64,000 bases of DNA, from contig NZ_RBZQ01000001.1 of assembly GCF_003640395.1 (NCBI RefSeq), positions 434,001 to 498,000 of the forward strand, written 5' to 3'. Every line of letters begins with the position of its first letter. Within the stretch, counting starts at the first letter, position 1. Made by a program: the position numbers and the translations under genes. Below the pieces are notes generated by a model. The model saw only the letters and a program-made list of their open reading frames with translations, made no database searches and was not told where the DNA came from. This DNA is from Stutzerimonas urumqiensis. Its GTDB lineage: Bacteria; Pseudomonadota; Gammaproteobacteria; Pseudomonadales; Pseudomonadaceae. Below, piece by piece: positions 1-7,586 of this stretch.

Positions 1-1
1 C

Positions 2-526
2 GATGCGCCCATGCCGACCGCGTCCCATCTGAATCTCGCCACCTGGCACACGATCAATGCGGTGTACTCGGCGGCGTCGCAGCGCTCGTTGCAGAGCATG
101 CGCTACGACATCGTCGATCCGACCGGCATCGATCGCCTGTTCCGGCTGATCGACCAGCGTGCCGGCCACTGGCTGGCGATGCAGGTCGAGGACGGCAAGA
201 TCGCGCTGACCGAGGCGCAGGCGCACCGCATCGACCTGCAACGCATCGAGCCCGCGCTCGAGGTGCTGCTCACGCGAGCGACCTTCGAGCAGACGCTCGC
301 GCCGTTGCTGGCGCGTATCGATGCGAGCATCGCCGAGCTGCTCACGCGCGCCGGCGTCTTGCCGGACCAGGTGGACACCCTGTTCTTCACCGGTGGCTCG
401 AGCGCCATTCCTGCGCTTCGCCAGCAAGTGGCACAACGGTTCGCGCAGGCACGGCAGGTGGAGGGCAACCGCTTCGGCAGCATCGGCAGCGGCCTGGCGA
501 TCGAAGCGAAGAAGCGCTACGGGTGA
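2..526 (+). CDS. Hsp70 family protein (YegD-like), C-terminal part; 5' end outside window
   Basis: The reading frame is already open at the first bases, so the start lies upstream of the window; the first ATG inside (11) need not be the real start. The visible 174 residues end with a motif FFTGGSSAIPAL and a closing GSIGSGLAIEA, which match the phosphate-2/adenosine part of the actin-like ATPase fold in Hsp70 relatives. The lack of a substrate-binding domain after it fits the short YegD class of putative chaperones rather than DnaK. Function of the class is poorly known; cytoplasmic and ATP-dependent by family. The next gene, rapA, is convergent. Confidence 0.75.
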   Translation, partial: DAPMPTASHLNLATWHTINAVYSAASQRSLQSMRYDIVDPTGIDRLFRLIDQRAGHWLAMQVEDGKIALTEAQAHRIDLQRIEPALEVLLTRATFEQTLAPLLARIDASIAELLTRAGVLPDQVDTLFFTGGSSAIPALRQQVAQRFAQARQVEGNRFGSIGSGLAIEAKKRYG

Positions 527-558
527 CGCTTGGCGCCTTCGCCTGGCCCGAGGACGGC

Positions 559-594
559 GGCGGATTGTTCGCTGCGCTCCTGAGCCCGCCCTAC
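559..594. repeat. Dispersed palindrome (GGCGGATT...CCGCCCTAC type)
   Basis: GGCGGATTGTTCGCTGCGCT begins the unit and CCGCCCTAC ends it. The same unit recurs at 63536-63571 and, inverted, at about 29579-29616 and 51113-51150. The left arm GGCGG pairs with CCGCC. It sits in the gap between two convergent genes (Hsp70-like and rapA), the usual place for Pseudomonas REP-like elements. Confidence 0.8.
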
Positions 595-648
595 AGGTCG
601 TGGGGCGGGGTGCGTAGCGATGCGCCGAAATGCCTGGAAATGCTGGCC

Positions 649-3495
649 TCAGCCGGCGACCAGCACTCGAATCGCTTCGAGCCGCAGCGCGGCCTTGTCC
701 AGCATCGCCATGCCTTCCTCGCGCTGTGTGCGTAGCGCCTCGATCTCGGTGTCGCGAACGCTGGGGTTGACGGCTTGCAGGGCGGTCAGGCGGGCGATTT
801 CTTCGTCGAGGTTGGCTTGCCAGCGGCGTTGCGCCTCGGCGACGCGCTCGGCGTGGCGGGGCGTGACCTTGGCTTCGGCCGCAGCGATCTGCGTGGCCAG
901 TACGTCGCGCTGCGCCTGGACGAACTTGTTGGCGCTCGAGCGCGGCACGCTTTCGAGCTGGTCGTTGAGCGTGTCGAAGGCCACCTTGGCGGCCAGGTCG
1001 TTGCCATTTCCGTCGAGCAGGCAGCGCAGCGCCATGGGCGGCAGCACGCGGTGCAGCTGCAAGGCGCGCGGGGCCACCACTTCGCTGACGTAGAGCAGTT
1101 CGAGCAGCACCGTGCCCGGCTTGAGCGCCTTGTTCTTGATCAGTCCGACCGCGGTATTGCCCATCGAGCCGGACAGCACCAGGTCCATGCCGCCCAGCAC
1201 CATCGGGTGTTCCCAGGTGAGGAACTGCATGTCCTCGCGGACCAGCGCCTGCTCGCGGTCGTAGGTGACGGTGACCGCTTCGTCGTCGCCCAGCGGGAAG
1301 CTCGCGTCGAGCATCTTCTCGCTGGGACGCAGGATCAGCGCATTCTCCGAGTGGTCCTCGCTGTCGATGCCGAAGGCGTCGAACAGCTCTTCCATGTAGA
1401 TGGGCAGGCGGTACTGGTCGTCCTGCTCGAGGATGTCCTCGACCAGCTGCTGACCCTGTTCGCCACCGCCGGAGTTGAGCTCCAGCAGGCGATCGCGACC
1501 GCTGTGCAGCTCGCTTTCGAGCCGCTCGCGCTCGGCGCGCGCGTCGACGAGCAGCGCCTGGAAGGCGTCGTCCTCGCCCTCGTCCAGCAATTCCAGCAAG
1601 CGTGGGCCGAACTGATGCTGCAGGGCGTTACCGGTCGGGCAGGTCGCCAGGAAGGCGTTGAGCGCCTCGTGATACCAATGGAACAGGCGCGCCTGCGGGC
1701 TCGGCTCCAGGTAGGGAACGTGCAGCTGAATGACATGCTTCTGACCGATACGGTCGAGGCGGCCGATGCGTTGCTCCAAGAGGTCCGGGTGCGCGGGCAG
1801 GTCGAACAGCACCAGATGGTGCGCGAACTGGAAGTTGCGGCCCTCGCTCCCGATCTCCGAGCAGATCAGCACCTGCGCACCGAACTCTTCGTCGGCGAAG
1901 TACGCGGCGGCGCGATCGCGCTCGACGATGCTCATGCCTTCATGGAACACGGTCGCCGGGATGCCCGAGCGCACGCGCAGCGCGTCTTCCAGATCCAGCG
2001 CCGTCTCGGCGTGCGCACAGATCACCAGCACCTTGAACTTCTTCAGCATCTTGAGCTGGTCGATCAGCCACTCGACGCGCGGATCGAAGCGCCACCAGCG
2101 CTCGTCGTCGGTGACCTCCGGCAGGGTCTGGTAGCTGACTTCCGGGTACAGCTCGGCATGTTCGCCCAGCGGCAGCTCCATGTACTGGACGGGGCAGGGC
2201 AGCGGGTAGGCGTGCAGCTCGCGCTCGGGGAAGCCCCGCACTGCGGCGCGGGTGTTGCGGAACAGCAGGCGGCCCGTGCCGTGGCGATCGAGCAGCTCGC
2301 GGACGAGGCGGGCGCTGGCCTCGACGTCGCCGTCGGTCACGGCCGTCAGCAGGGCTTCGCCTTCGCTGCCGAGCATCTGCTGGATGGTCTGGTGGGCGCC
2401 TTCGGACAGACGGCCTTCGTCCAGCAGCTCCTGCACCGCTTCGGCGACCGGGCGGTAGTTCAGGCTTTCGGCGCGGAAGGCCTCGAGGTCGTGGAAGCGG
2501 TTCGGGTCGAGCAGGCGCAGGCGCGCGAAGTGGCTTTCCTGCCCAAGCTGCTCGGGGGTCGCGGTGAGCAGCAGCACGCCGGGGATGACTTCGGCCAGTT
2601 GCTCGACCAGCTGGTACTGCGGGCTGGCGCCTTCCGGGTGCCAGACCAGATGGTGCGCCTCGTCGACCACGAGCAGATCCCAGCCGGCGGCGAAGGCGGC
2701 ATCCTGTGCGCGCTCGTCGTTCTTCAGCCAGTCGAGCGCGACGAGTGCGAGCTGCGCATCCTCGAAGGGGTTGGTGGCATCGCTCTCGGCAAAGCGCTCG
2801 GCATCGAACAGGGTCACCTGCAGGTTGAAGCGGCGGCGCATTTCGACGAGCCACTGATGTTGCAGGGTCTCCGGGACCAGGATCAGCACGCGGCTGGCGC
2901 GGCCCGACAGCAGCTGGCGGTGGATCACCAGGCCGGCCTCGATGGTCTTGCCCAGGCCCACTTCATCGGCGAGCAATACCCGCGGGGCGATGCGGTCGGC
3001 GACTTCCCTGGCGATGTGCAACTGGTGCGCGATGGGCTGCGCCCGGGCACCGCCCAGACCCCAGAGCGATGACTGCAGCTGGCGGCTCTGGTGTTCGAGC
3101 GTGTGGTAGCGCAGGGCGAACCAGTTCAGCGGATCGATCTGTCCGGCGAACAGACGGTCGCTCGCCAGGCGGAACTGGATGAAATTCGACAGCTGGGTTT
3201 CCGGCAGGGTGCGGGCTTCGTTCTGCGCCGTCAGGCCGTGGTAGACCAGCAGGCCGTCGACGTCCTCGACCTCCCGCACGGTCATCTTCCAGCCTTCGAA
3301 GTGGGTGATCTCGTCGCCGGGCACGAAGCGCACGCGGGTCAGCGGTGCGCTGCGCGTGGCGTATTGGCGGGTTTCGCCGGTGGCGGGGTAGAGCACGGTG
3401 AGCATGCGTCCATCCTGGGTAAGGACGGTGCCGAGGCCGAGTTCTGCTTCGCTATCGCTGATCCAGCGTTGCCCCGGTAGATACTGCTGCGCCAT
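649..3495 (-). CDS. rapA: RNA polymerase-associated ATPase RapA
   Basis: A 948-residue SWI2/SNF2 family ATPase, close in length to E. coli RapA (968). RapA binds RNA polymerase and helps recycle it after transcription by ATP-driven remodelling. The N-terminal part (start [16 protein letters not shown]) is the Tudor-like region typical of RapA. Walker A DEVGLGKT lies near residue 177 and the DEAH box near residue 279; motif VI ([11 protein letters not shown]) follows in the helicase C domain. A GGGAGG ribosome site precedes the ATG at 3495. Single gene, convergent with the Hsp70-like gene. Confidence 0.95.
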   Translation of the reverse strand: MAQQYLPGQRWISDSEAELGLGTVLTQDGRMLTVLYPATGETRQYATRSAPLTRVRFVPGDEITHFEGWKMTVREVEDVDGLLVYHGLTAQNEARTLPETQLSNFIQFRLASDRLFAGQIDPLNWFALRYHTLEHQSRQLQSSLWGLGGARAQPIAHQLHIAREVADRIAPRVLLADEVGLGKTIEAGLVIHRQLLSGRASRVLILVPETLQHQWLVEMRRRFNLQVTLFDAERFAESDATNPFEDAQLALVALDWLKNDERAQDAAFAAGWDLLVVDEAHHLVWHPEGASPQYQLVEQLAEVIPGVLLLTATPEQLGQESHFARLRLLDPNRFHDLEAFRAESLNYRPVAEAVQELLDEGRLSEGAHQTIQQMLGSEGEALLTAVTDGDVEASARLVRELLDRHGTGRLLFRNTRAAVRGFPERELHAYPLPCPVQYMELPLGEHAELYPEVSYQTLPEVTDDERWWRFDPRVEWLIDQLKMLKKFKVLVICAHAETALDLEDALRVRSGIPATVFHEGMSIVERDRAAAYFADEEFGAQVLICSEIGSEGRNFQFAHHLVLFDLPAHPDLLEQRIGRLDRIGQKHVIQLHVPYLEPSPQARLFHWYHEALNAFLATCPTGNALQHQFGPRLLELLDEGEDDAFQALLVDARAERERLESELHSGRDRLLELNSGGGEQGQQLVEDILEQDDQYRLPIYMEELFDAFGIDSEDHSENALILRPSEKMLDASFPLGDDEAVTVTYDREQALVREDMQFLTWEHPMVLGGMDLVLSGSMGNTAVGLIKNKALKPGTVLLELLYVSEVVAPRALQLHRVLPPMALRCLLDGNGNDLAAKVAFDTLNDQLESVPRSSANKFVQAQRDVLATQIAAAEAKVTPRHAERVAEAQRRWQANLDEEIARLTALQAVNPSVRDTEIEALRTQREEGMAMLDKAALRLEAIRVLVAG

Positions 3496-3641
3496 GCTGC
3501 CTCCCGCTGTGAAAAAAGCCGGCTATGGTAACGGAAGGACACCGTCACGGCGATGGCGGATGCCGACCGGATAACGGATCGCCGGGAGTCGTCCCGTTAC
3601 ACTCGCCCAGTGTCCATGCCGTGCGGCGACAGGAGAACGCC

Positions 3642-3932
3642 ATGCTGCCCACCCTTCCGACCGGTGCCATCCCGCCTGCAACGCAGGATGTCGCCCGTAT
3701 CAGCCATCAGCCGGCCGTCGCGCCGGTCCAGCCCGCTGCGAGCGACAGCTCGGTCGGGTTCGACCAGCGCCGCCCCGAGGAATCGGCCGATCGCCTGCGC
3801 GAGGAACAACGCCGTCGTCGCCGTCGCGGCTATACGCCCGAGCAACTGGCAACCGGTGCTACCGAGGCAGAAGACCGCGAGGCACTCGCCGAGTTGCCCC
3901 GGCAGGGTCTGTGGATAGACACCGAGGCGTGA
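3642..3932 (+). CDS. Small hypothetical protein with Arg-rich centre
   Basis: Encodes 96 residues. I chose ATG 3642 because AGGAG lies just upstream with good spacing; the frame is open further upstream but without a better start. The N-terminal half is rich in Pro, Ala and Gln; the middle has a highly basic run (EEQRRRRRRGYTPEQLA) followed by an acidic tail. No signal peptide or membrane segment. It resembles small uncharacterised pseudomonad proteins, but I cannot assign a function. It lies divergent from rapA, so its promoter shares the short region 3496-3641. Confidence 0.65.
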   Translation: MLPTLPTGAIPPATQDVARISHQPAVAPVQPAASDSSVGFDQRRPEESADRLREEQRRRRRRGYTPEQLATGATEAEDREALAELPRQGLWIDTEA

Positions 3933-3978
3933 ATCCGGTGGCCCGCGTCGGCACTCTGCCGCGGTCGTTGGCGATCGA

Positions 3979-4590
3979 ATGAGCATGGAGGCCGATAAGG
4001 ACGTGCCGATGCTGCCCGATGCCGACCTTTACTACTGGCCTGAGTGGGTCGAGCCCGCCCTGGCCGACCGCTGGCTGGCGACCCTGCTGGCGCAGACGCC
4101 GTGGGAGCAGCCGCGCGTCAAGGTCTTTGGCCGCGAACACCCGGTGCCGCGCCAGGTGGCCTGGTACGGCGATCCGCAGGTCGGTTACCGGTATTCGGGG
4201 CTCTATCACCCGCCGCTGCCCTGGACGCCGTTGCTCGCCGAGATTCGCGCTCGCGTTCAGGCCACCACCGGCGTGCCATTCAATGGCGTGTTGCTGAATC
4301 ACTATCGCGATGGGCAGGACGCGATGGGCTGGCACAGTGACGATGAGCCCGAGCTCGGACCTGCGCCGGTGATCGCCGCCCTGAGCCTCGGGGCGAGCCG
4401 CCGCTTCGATCTGCGCCGGCGCGGCACGCAGCCCATCGGTCATTCGCTTGTACTGGCGCACGGCTCGCTGCTGGTCATGGCGGGCGCGACGCAGCATCAT
4501 TGGCAGCACCAGATCGCCCGCAGCCGCAAGGTGCTTGCGCCGCGCCTGAACCTCACTTTCCGCCTGATCAATCCCGAGCCGACTTCATGA
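3979..4590 (+). CDS. AlkB-type 2-oxoglutarate/Fe(II) dioxygenase (nucleic acid demethylase)
   Basis: A 203-residue protein of the AlkB superfamily, enzymes that remove alkyl groups from DNA or RNA bases by oxidation. The iron ligands are visible: H119 and D121 in GWHSDDE and H177 in HHWQHQI. The 2-oxoglutarate-binding end APRLNLTFR is present. The pattern TQHHW plus KVLAPRLNLTFR is closer to the ALKBH2/3-like subgroup than to classical E. coli AlkB. Its stop overlaps the start of the next small gene (ATGA), so the two are probably co-translated. No Ada or LexA site was recognised. Confidence 0.88.
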   Translation: MSMEADKDVPMLPDADLYYWPEWVEPALADRWLATLLAQTPWEQPRVKVFGREHPVPRQVAWYGDPQVGYRYSGLYHPPLPWTPLLAEIRARVQATTGVPFNGVLLNHYRDGQDAMGWHSDDEPELGPAPVIAALSLGASRRFDLRRRGTQPIGHSLVLAHGSLLVMAGATQHHWQHQIARSRKVLAPRLNLTFRLINPEPTS

Positions 4591-4739
4591 GCGACGACAA
4601 GCTGATCGATTTCGCCGCTGAACGCAGCAAGCGCATTCACGACCTGAACGACCGGCGCCTGGCCGACCTGCGCCAGGCGTTCGAACAGGCGCTGCCACTC
4701 AAGCCGGGCAAGAAGCGCAAGCCGAAGAAGAAGCGCTGA
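4587..4739 (+). CDS. Small basic protein translationally coupled to the AlkB-type gene
   Basis: Encodes 50 residues starting at an ATG that overlaps the upstream stop codon (ATGA). The sequence has an N-terminal helix-like stretch with many charged residues and ends in the strongly basic tail PGKKRKPKKKR, which suggests binding to nucleic acid. No known domain recognised. Linkage to a nucleic acid repair enzyme makes an accessory role possible, but that is inference from context only. The Lys-rich end could also simply be a disordered tail. Confidence 0.6.
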   Translation: MSDDKLIDFAAERSKRIHDLNDRRLADLRQAFEQALPLKPGKKRKPKKKR

Positions 4740-4928
4740 GACCGCCACCGCGCGCCCGCAACGCGACGCCTGTCGCTCTCACCCGATGAGGCTCGAACGA
4801 GCCATGCCGATCCCACCGCTGTGAAGACCGCTTCCTAGCCGGCGGTTCGACTCGGTCATCCAGCGGCTGGGTCACGGTGGCCGCCCCCTTGCGGGTACCG
4901 CCATCGTCGCCGCCGAAGCCCGATTTCG

Positions 4929-4942
4929 TTGATCCAGATCAG
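4929..4942. promoter_or_regulatory. Possible second ANR/FNR-like site
   Basis: TTGATCCAGATCAG matches the FNR/ANR consensus TTGAT-N4-ATCAA at 9 of 10 positions. It lies 44 bases upstream of the inner site's position (centre 51 bp apart). It may be an auxiliary site or serve another start point. Confidence 0.45.
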
Positions 4943-4979
4943 CTGGAAAGGCTCGTTATTCATCGCCTCGTTGCGGCTA

Positions 4980-4993
4980 TTGACGTTCGTCAA
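4980..4993. promoter_or_regulatory. Probable ANR (FNR-family) binding site of the ccoM-like gene
   Basis: TTGACGTTCGTCAA has perfectly symmetric half sites TTGAC/GTCAA, a known variant of the FNR/ANR consensus. A plausible -10 (TTAACG at 5015-5020) would put the start of transcription near 5027, so the centre of the site lies about 41 bases upstream, the classic class II activator position. This suggests induction when oxygen is low. Confidence 0.6.
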
Positions 4994-5061
4994 TTTTTGT
5001 CGCGCGGCCCGCGGTTAACGTTCACCCATCGAAACGCGCAAGTGGCGCAGGAGACAGGGTC

Positions 5062-5172
5062 ATGTTCGTCGATAACGTGGTGCTCGCAGGGGTGGTAACG
5101 GTCGGCCTGATGGTGGCCTTTCTCGGCGGGTTTGGATATTTCGTTTGGCAGGACGCGCACAAGAAGCGCTAG
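5062..5172 (+). CDS. ccoM: Probable cbb3-type cytochrome oxidase subunit CcoM (microprotein)
   Basis: A 36-residue protein starting MFVDNVVLAGVV, with one membrane helix (about residues 6-29) and a basic end DAHKKR. From memory this matches the small single-helix subunit CcoM of the P. stutzeri cbb3 oxidase, which helps assembly and stability of that oxidase and is encoded apart from the ccoNOQP operon. GGAG lies upstream of the ATG at suitable spacing, an ANR-like site lies about 75 bases before the gene, and a strong terminator follows 33 bases after it, so it forms a single-gene transcript. ANR control fits a low-oxygen oxidase. Without alignment the family assignment remains a recognition call. 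Confidence 0.72.
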   Translation: MFVDNVVLAGVVTVGLMVAFLGGFGYFVWQDAHKKR

Positions 5173-5204
5173 TTCGCCAATGCACAGAGCACGCAAGGCA
5201 ATTC

Positions 5205-5229
5205 GGGCGACTTCGGTCGCCCTTTTTTT
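5205..5229 (+). terminator. Rho-independent terminator after the ccoM-like gene
   Basis: Stem GGGCGA/TCGCCC with loop CTTCGG followed by seven T residues. It ends the microprotein transcript and separates it from the HAM1-SIR2 pair. Confidence 0.85.
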
Positions 5230-5438
5230 GCTCCTTTTTCGGCGCTCAAGCGGCTTCGCACGGCGAGCCTGGAGACTCAGGGTCGACGCCAGCCCAGCGT
5301 CCTGACACGAAAACGCCATTGTGCAGGCGCTCAGCGACATAAATGAGCGCGCGATGAGCCTCGTCCGCCAGCCGACCGGCAGCCCGAACCCCATCCGGGC
5401 AAGAGCGTCCTATCAGAGGGACCACGACGGATGCAGCC

Positions 5439-5987
5439 GTGAAGATCAGGTTCGCTTGCAGCAACGAACGAAAGACCCGGGAGGTCTGCGATATCGCCGC
5501 GACGCTCGGGCTGGACGTGCGCGCGTATCCGCTCGAACACGAAGAGCTGCATAGCGATGACATCGAGCAGCTCGCCGACATCAACCTGCTGGCGGCGTTC
5601 CGCCTGCTGGGCAAGCCGGTGTTCGTCGAATACAGCGGACTGGAGATCCCGAGCCTGAATGGATTCCCCGGCGGGCTGACGCAGCGCTTGTGGGACATGC
5701 TGCAGGCCGAGCGCTTCGCCGCGCTGATCGGTCAATTCGAGGACCCGCGCGCCACCGCACGCAGCGTGATCGGCTACTGCGACGGTCGCAAGCGGCACTT
5801 TTTCGAAGGTCGGCTGGACGGGCGGATCGTGACCGAACCGGCGGCCGACCGGTCGTCCCAGTGGGACAGCGTGTTCGTGCCCGAAGGCTACGACCGCACC
5901 CTGGCCGATCTTGGCGAGCAGAAGAACGAGCTGTCCATGCGCCGCCGCGCGCTGGAGGCCTTCGCCAGCTTCCTGAGGGCCAACTGA
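5439..5987 (+). CDS. HAM1/RdgB-like protein with degenerate active site (KomB-like candidate sensor)
   Basis: A 182-residue protein of the non-canonical purine NTP pyrophosphatase fold (RdgB/ITPA). The opening IRFACSNERKTREV matches the family phosphate-binding start, but key parts are changed: the DDSGL motif reads EYSGL (residues 64-68), so the second Asp, the proposed general base, is Tyr; the FGYDPIF segment reads QWDSVF near residue 142; and the SHR base-recognition motif reads SMR (166-168). It therefore probably binds a nucleotide without normal hydrolysis. A GTG start is used. The stop overlaps the ATG of the SIR2-like gene, so the two proteins are co-translated. In the Kongming system a HAM1-like KomB and SIR2-like KomC together sense dITP. 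Hydrolytic activity cannot be excluded. Confidence 0.75.
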   Translation: MKIRFACSNERKTREVCDIAATLGLDVRAYPLEHEELHSDDIEQLADINLLAAFRLLGKPVFVEYSGLEIPSLNGFPGGLTQRLWDMLQAERFAALIGQFEDPRATARSVIGYCDGRKRHFFEGRLDGRIVTEPAADRSSQWDSVFVPEGYDRTLADLGEQKNELSMRRRALEAFASFLRAN

Positions 5988-6778
5988 TGGAGCGGCTTCG
6001 CGAGGCCTACCGCAGCGACCAACTGATCCTCTTCGTCGGCTCGGGCGTATCGGCCAACATCGGCCTGCCGCCCTGGCGCCGGCTGGTCGACCAGATCGCG
6101 CTGCAGCTGGACTACGACCCCGAGGTGTTCGGCACCTACGGCAATTTCCTCTCGCTGGCCGAGTACTACCGCATCAAGAAGGGCAACATCGGCGGGCTGC
6201 GCAGCTGGATGGACCGCGAGTGGCACCGGAACATCGACATTCGCGAGTCGGCCATTCACCGCATGATCGTTCACGGCCGTTTCGCCTCGATCTACACCAC
6301 CAATTACGACCGCTGGCTGGAATACGCGCACGACGCCTACGACGTCGACTACGTGAAGATCGCCAATGCCAGCGATCTGGCCAAGGCGCGCGACGGCGTG
6401 CGGCAGATCATCAAGTTTCACGGCGACTTCGATGACGACTCGACCATCGTCCTCGACGAAACCAGCTACTACGAACGCCTGCAATTCGAGACGCCGCTGG
6501 ATATCAAGCTGCGGGCCGACACCCTGAGCAAGGCGGTGCTCTTCATCGGATACAGCCTGTCCGATACCAACATTCGCCTGCTGTTTCACAAGCTGTCGAA
6601 GATCTGGAGCCGTCATGAGCGACTGGGTGTGCGGCCGATCTCCTACGTCTTTTCCCACAAGCCCAACCCGGTGCAGGAAGAAATCCTCAGCCAATGGGGC
6701 ATTCGCATGCTGTCCTCGGAAATCGACGATCCCGGCCTGGCGCTCTGCCGGTTCATGCAGGACCTGGTCGAGGATTGA
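5987..6778 (+). CDS. SIR2-like NADase candidate effector (KomC-like)
   Basis: A 263-residue SIR2-like (SIR2_2 type) protein. The NAD-binding start LFVGSGVSANIGLPPW (residues 15-30), TTNYD (104-108), the catalytic His in KFHGDF (H145), and the later GYSLSDTNIR are all present, so the active site looks intact. It lacks the zinc-binding module of protein deacetylase sirtuins. Such proteins commonly act as NAD-depleting effectors in anti-phage systems (Thoeris, Kongming, DSR, prokaryotic Argonaute systems). ATG overlaps the upstream HAM1-like stop (TGATG), so the partner is certain at the level of gene structure. I chose this ATG over upstream in-frame codons because the conserved domain begins at once after it. 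The defence role is inferred. Confidence 0.82.
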   Translation: MERLREAYRSDQLILFVGSGVSANIGLPPWRRLVDQIALQLDYDPEVFGTYGNFLSLAEYYRIKKGNIGGLRSWMDREWHRNIDIRESAIHRMIVHGRFASIYTTNYDRWLEYAHDAYDVDYVKIANASDLAKARDGVRQIIKFHGDFDDDSTIVLDETSYYERLQFETPLDIKLRADTLSKAVLFIGYSLSDTNIRLLFHKLSKIWSRHERLGVRPISYVFSHKPNPVQEEILSQWGIRMLSSEIDDPGLALCRFMQDLVED

Positions 6779-6869
6779 GCGTGCAGCCTCGCCTGACCGC
6801 AGCGGCGCCCGAGACGGATAGCCGGTGCTCGGGTGGAGGAACGGCCCGCGCCGCTGGCCTGTCGTAACG

Positions 6870-6891
6870 GTAGGGCGGGCTTCAGCCCACC
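6870..6891. repeat. Dispersed palindrome of the GTAGGG/CCCTAC family
   Basis: GTAGGGCGGGCTTCAGCCCA opens the unit: GGGCT pairs with AGCCC. A close relative is at 63196-63217. It lies after the SIR2-like gene. Confidence 0.65.
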
Positions 6892-6992
6892 GCGGGTTAG
6901 CTCGGTGTGCGGCCAGAACGGCCCGGCATCGAGGGCGAGGCGGCGAAGAGGTCGGCCGAGCGATGAAAGCTGCACCGGCGTGGAGAACGATC

Positions 6993-7493
6993 ATGACGAC
7001 ATCGAGCGGTGTTTTATGGGGCGCCCTGGCGATCGGGCTGGTCACCGGCATGCGCAGCACGCTGGCGCCGGCGATGGTCAGCCACGCGCTGGCCGATCGA
7101 AACGATCTGGACGCCATCGGCGAGCCCGCGCGCACGCTGGCCGCGCCCCGCACGCGCCATCTGCTGGCGCCGCTGGCGGCCGGTGAGTTGCTGGGCGACA
7201 AGCTGCCCTTCGCCCCGGATCGCACCATCGCGCCGTCCATGGCGGTTCGCGCGGTATCGGGTGGCCTGTGCGCAGCGGCGCTCGCCGGTGCCCGTCGACA
7301 GCCGATGATGCTGCCGGCACTGCTCGGCGCGACGGCCGCCTGCGTTTCCTCGGTGGTCATGATTCGCCTGCGCAAGCGTTATCGCACCGGCGCGATCAGC
7401 AACGCCGCGCTCGGCCTGGCGGAGGATGGACTGGCATTCGCGCTTGGCAATGCGGGGTTGCGGCGCGCCTTGCAGGTTGAGCCCGACGGTTGA
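6993..7493 (+). CDS. DUF4126-like membrane protein
   Basis: A 166-residue hydrophobic protein. ATG 6993 has GGAGA six bases upstream; an earlier in-frame ATG (6963) lacks this. Motifs GLVTGMRSTLAPAMVS at the start and LGDKLPFAPDRT in the middle (DKLP with R-T) are typical of DUF4126 proteins, which have several short membrane helices; the fold resembles a small integral membrane protein with no known function. A basic turn RLRKRYRTG lies between the last helices. It stands alone, 214 bases after the SIR2-like gene, so it is probably not part of the defence pair. Confidence 0.7.
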   Translation: MTTSSGVLWGALAIGLVTGMRSTLAPAMVSHALADRNDLDAIGEPARTLAAPRTRHLLAPLAAGELLGDKLPFAPDRTIAPSMAVRAVSGGLCAAALAGARRQPMMLPALLGATAACVSSVVMIRLRKRYRTGAISNAALGLAEDGLAFALGNAGLRRALQVEPDG

Positions 7494-7586
7494 GCCGACG
7501 GATGGGCAGGCTCGAGCCGTGCCTGGCCCTTCAGCGCATCATGCAGCGGACGATAAGCCGGCTCATCTGTCTTGCCGGCGACTCCC

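Larger units (their letters stand above)
4740..5061. other. Intergenic region holding ANR-type control sites, no convincing gene
   Basis: 322 bases with no supported coding sequence apart from the leader of the downstream microprotein. Two FNR/ANR-like dyads lie here (4929-4942 and 4980-4993, listed separately). The rest, 4740-4920, shows no recognisable element. Confidence 0.5.

Noticed and set aside
775..3072. Long open frame (765 codons) on the plus strand antisense to rapA
   Set aside because: It is the high-GC shadow of rapA: composition is that of an antisense codon-position frame, with no domain. Similar antisense frames (7563-9824, 17970-19646, 19997-21865, 22105-23646, 57532-59385) were rejected for the same reason.
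4856..4963. Minus-strand 35-codon frame starting MNNEPFQLIW, divergent from the ccoM-like gene
   Set aside because: No recognisable family, poor ribosome-site spacing and a Arg/Gly-rich second half; not enough to call a gene.
5246..5400. Minus-strand frame ending with VAERLHNGVFVSGRWAGVD, which looks protein-like
   Set aside because: It could be the tail of a decayed gene, but no start or known domain could be found and it runs into the HAM1-like gene on the other strand.
7530..7556. Possible FliA (sigma-28) promoter before the first chemoreceptor gene
   Set aside because: GACGATAA resembles the -10 GCCGATAA, but the bases at the -35 distance (TTCAGCGC) match TAAAGTTT poorly.
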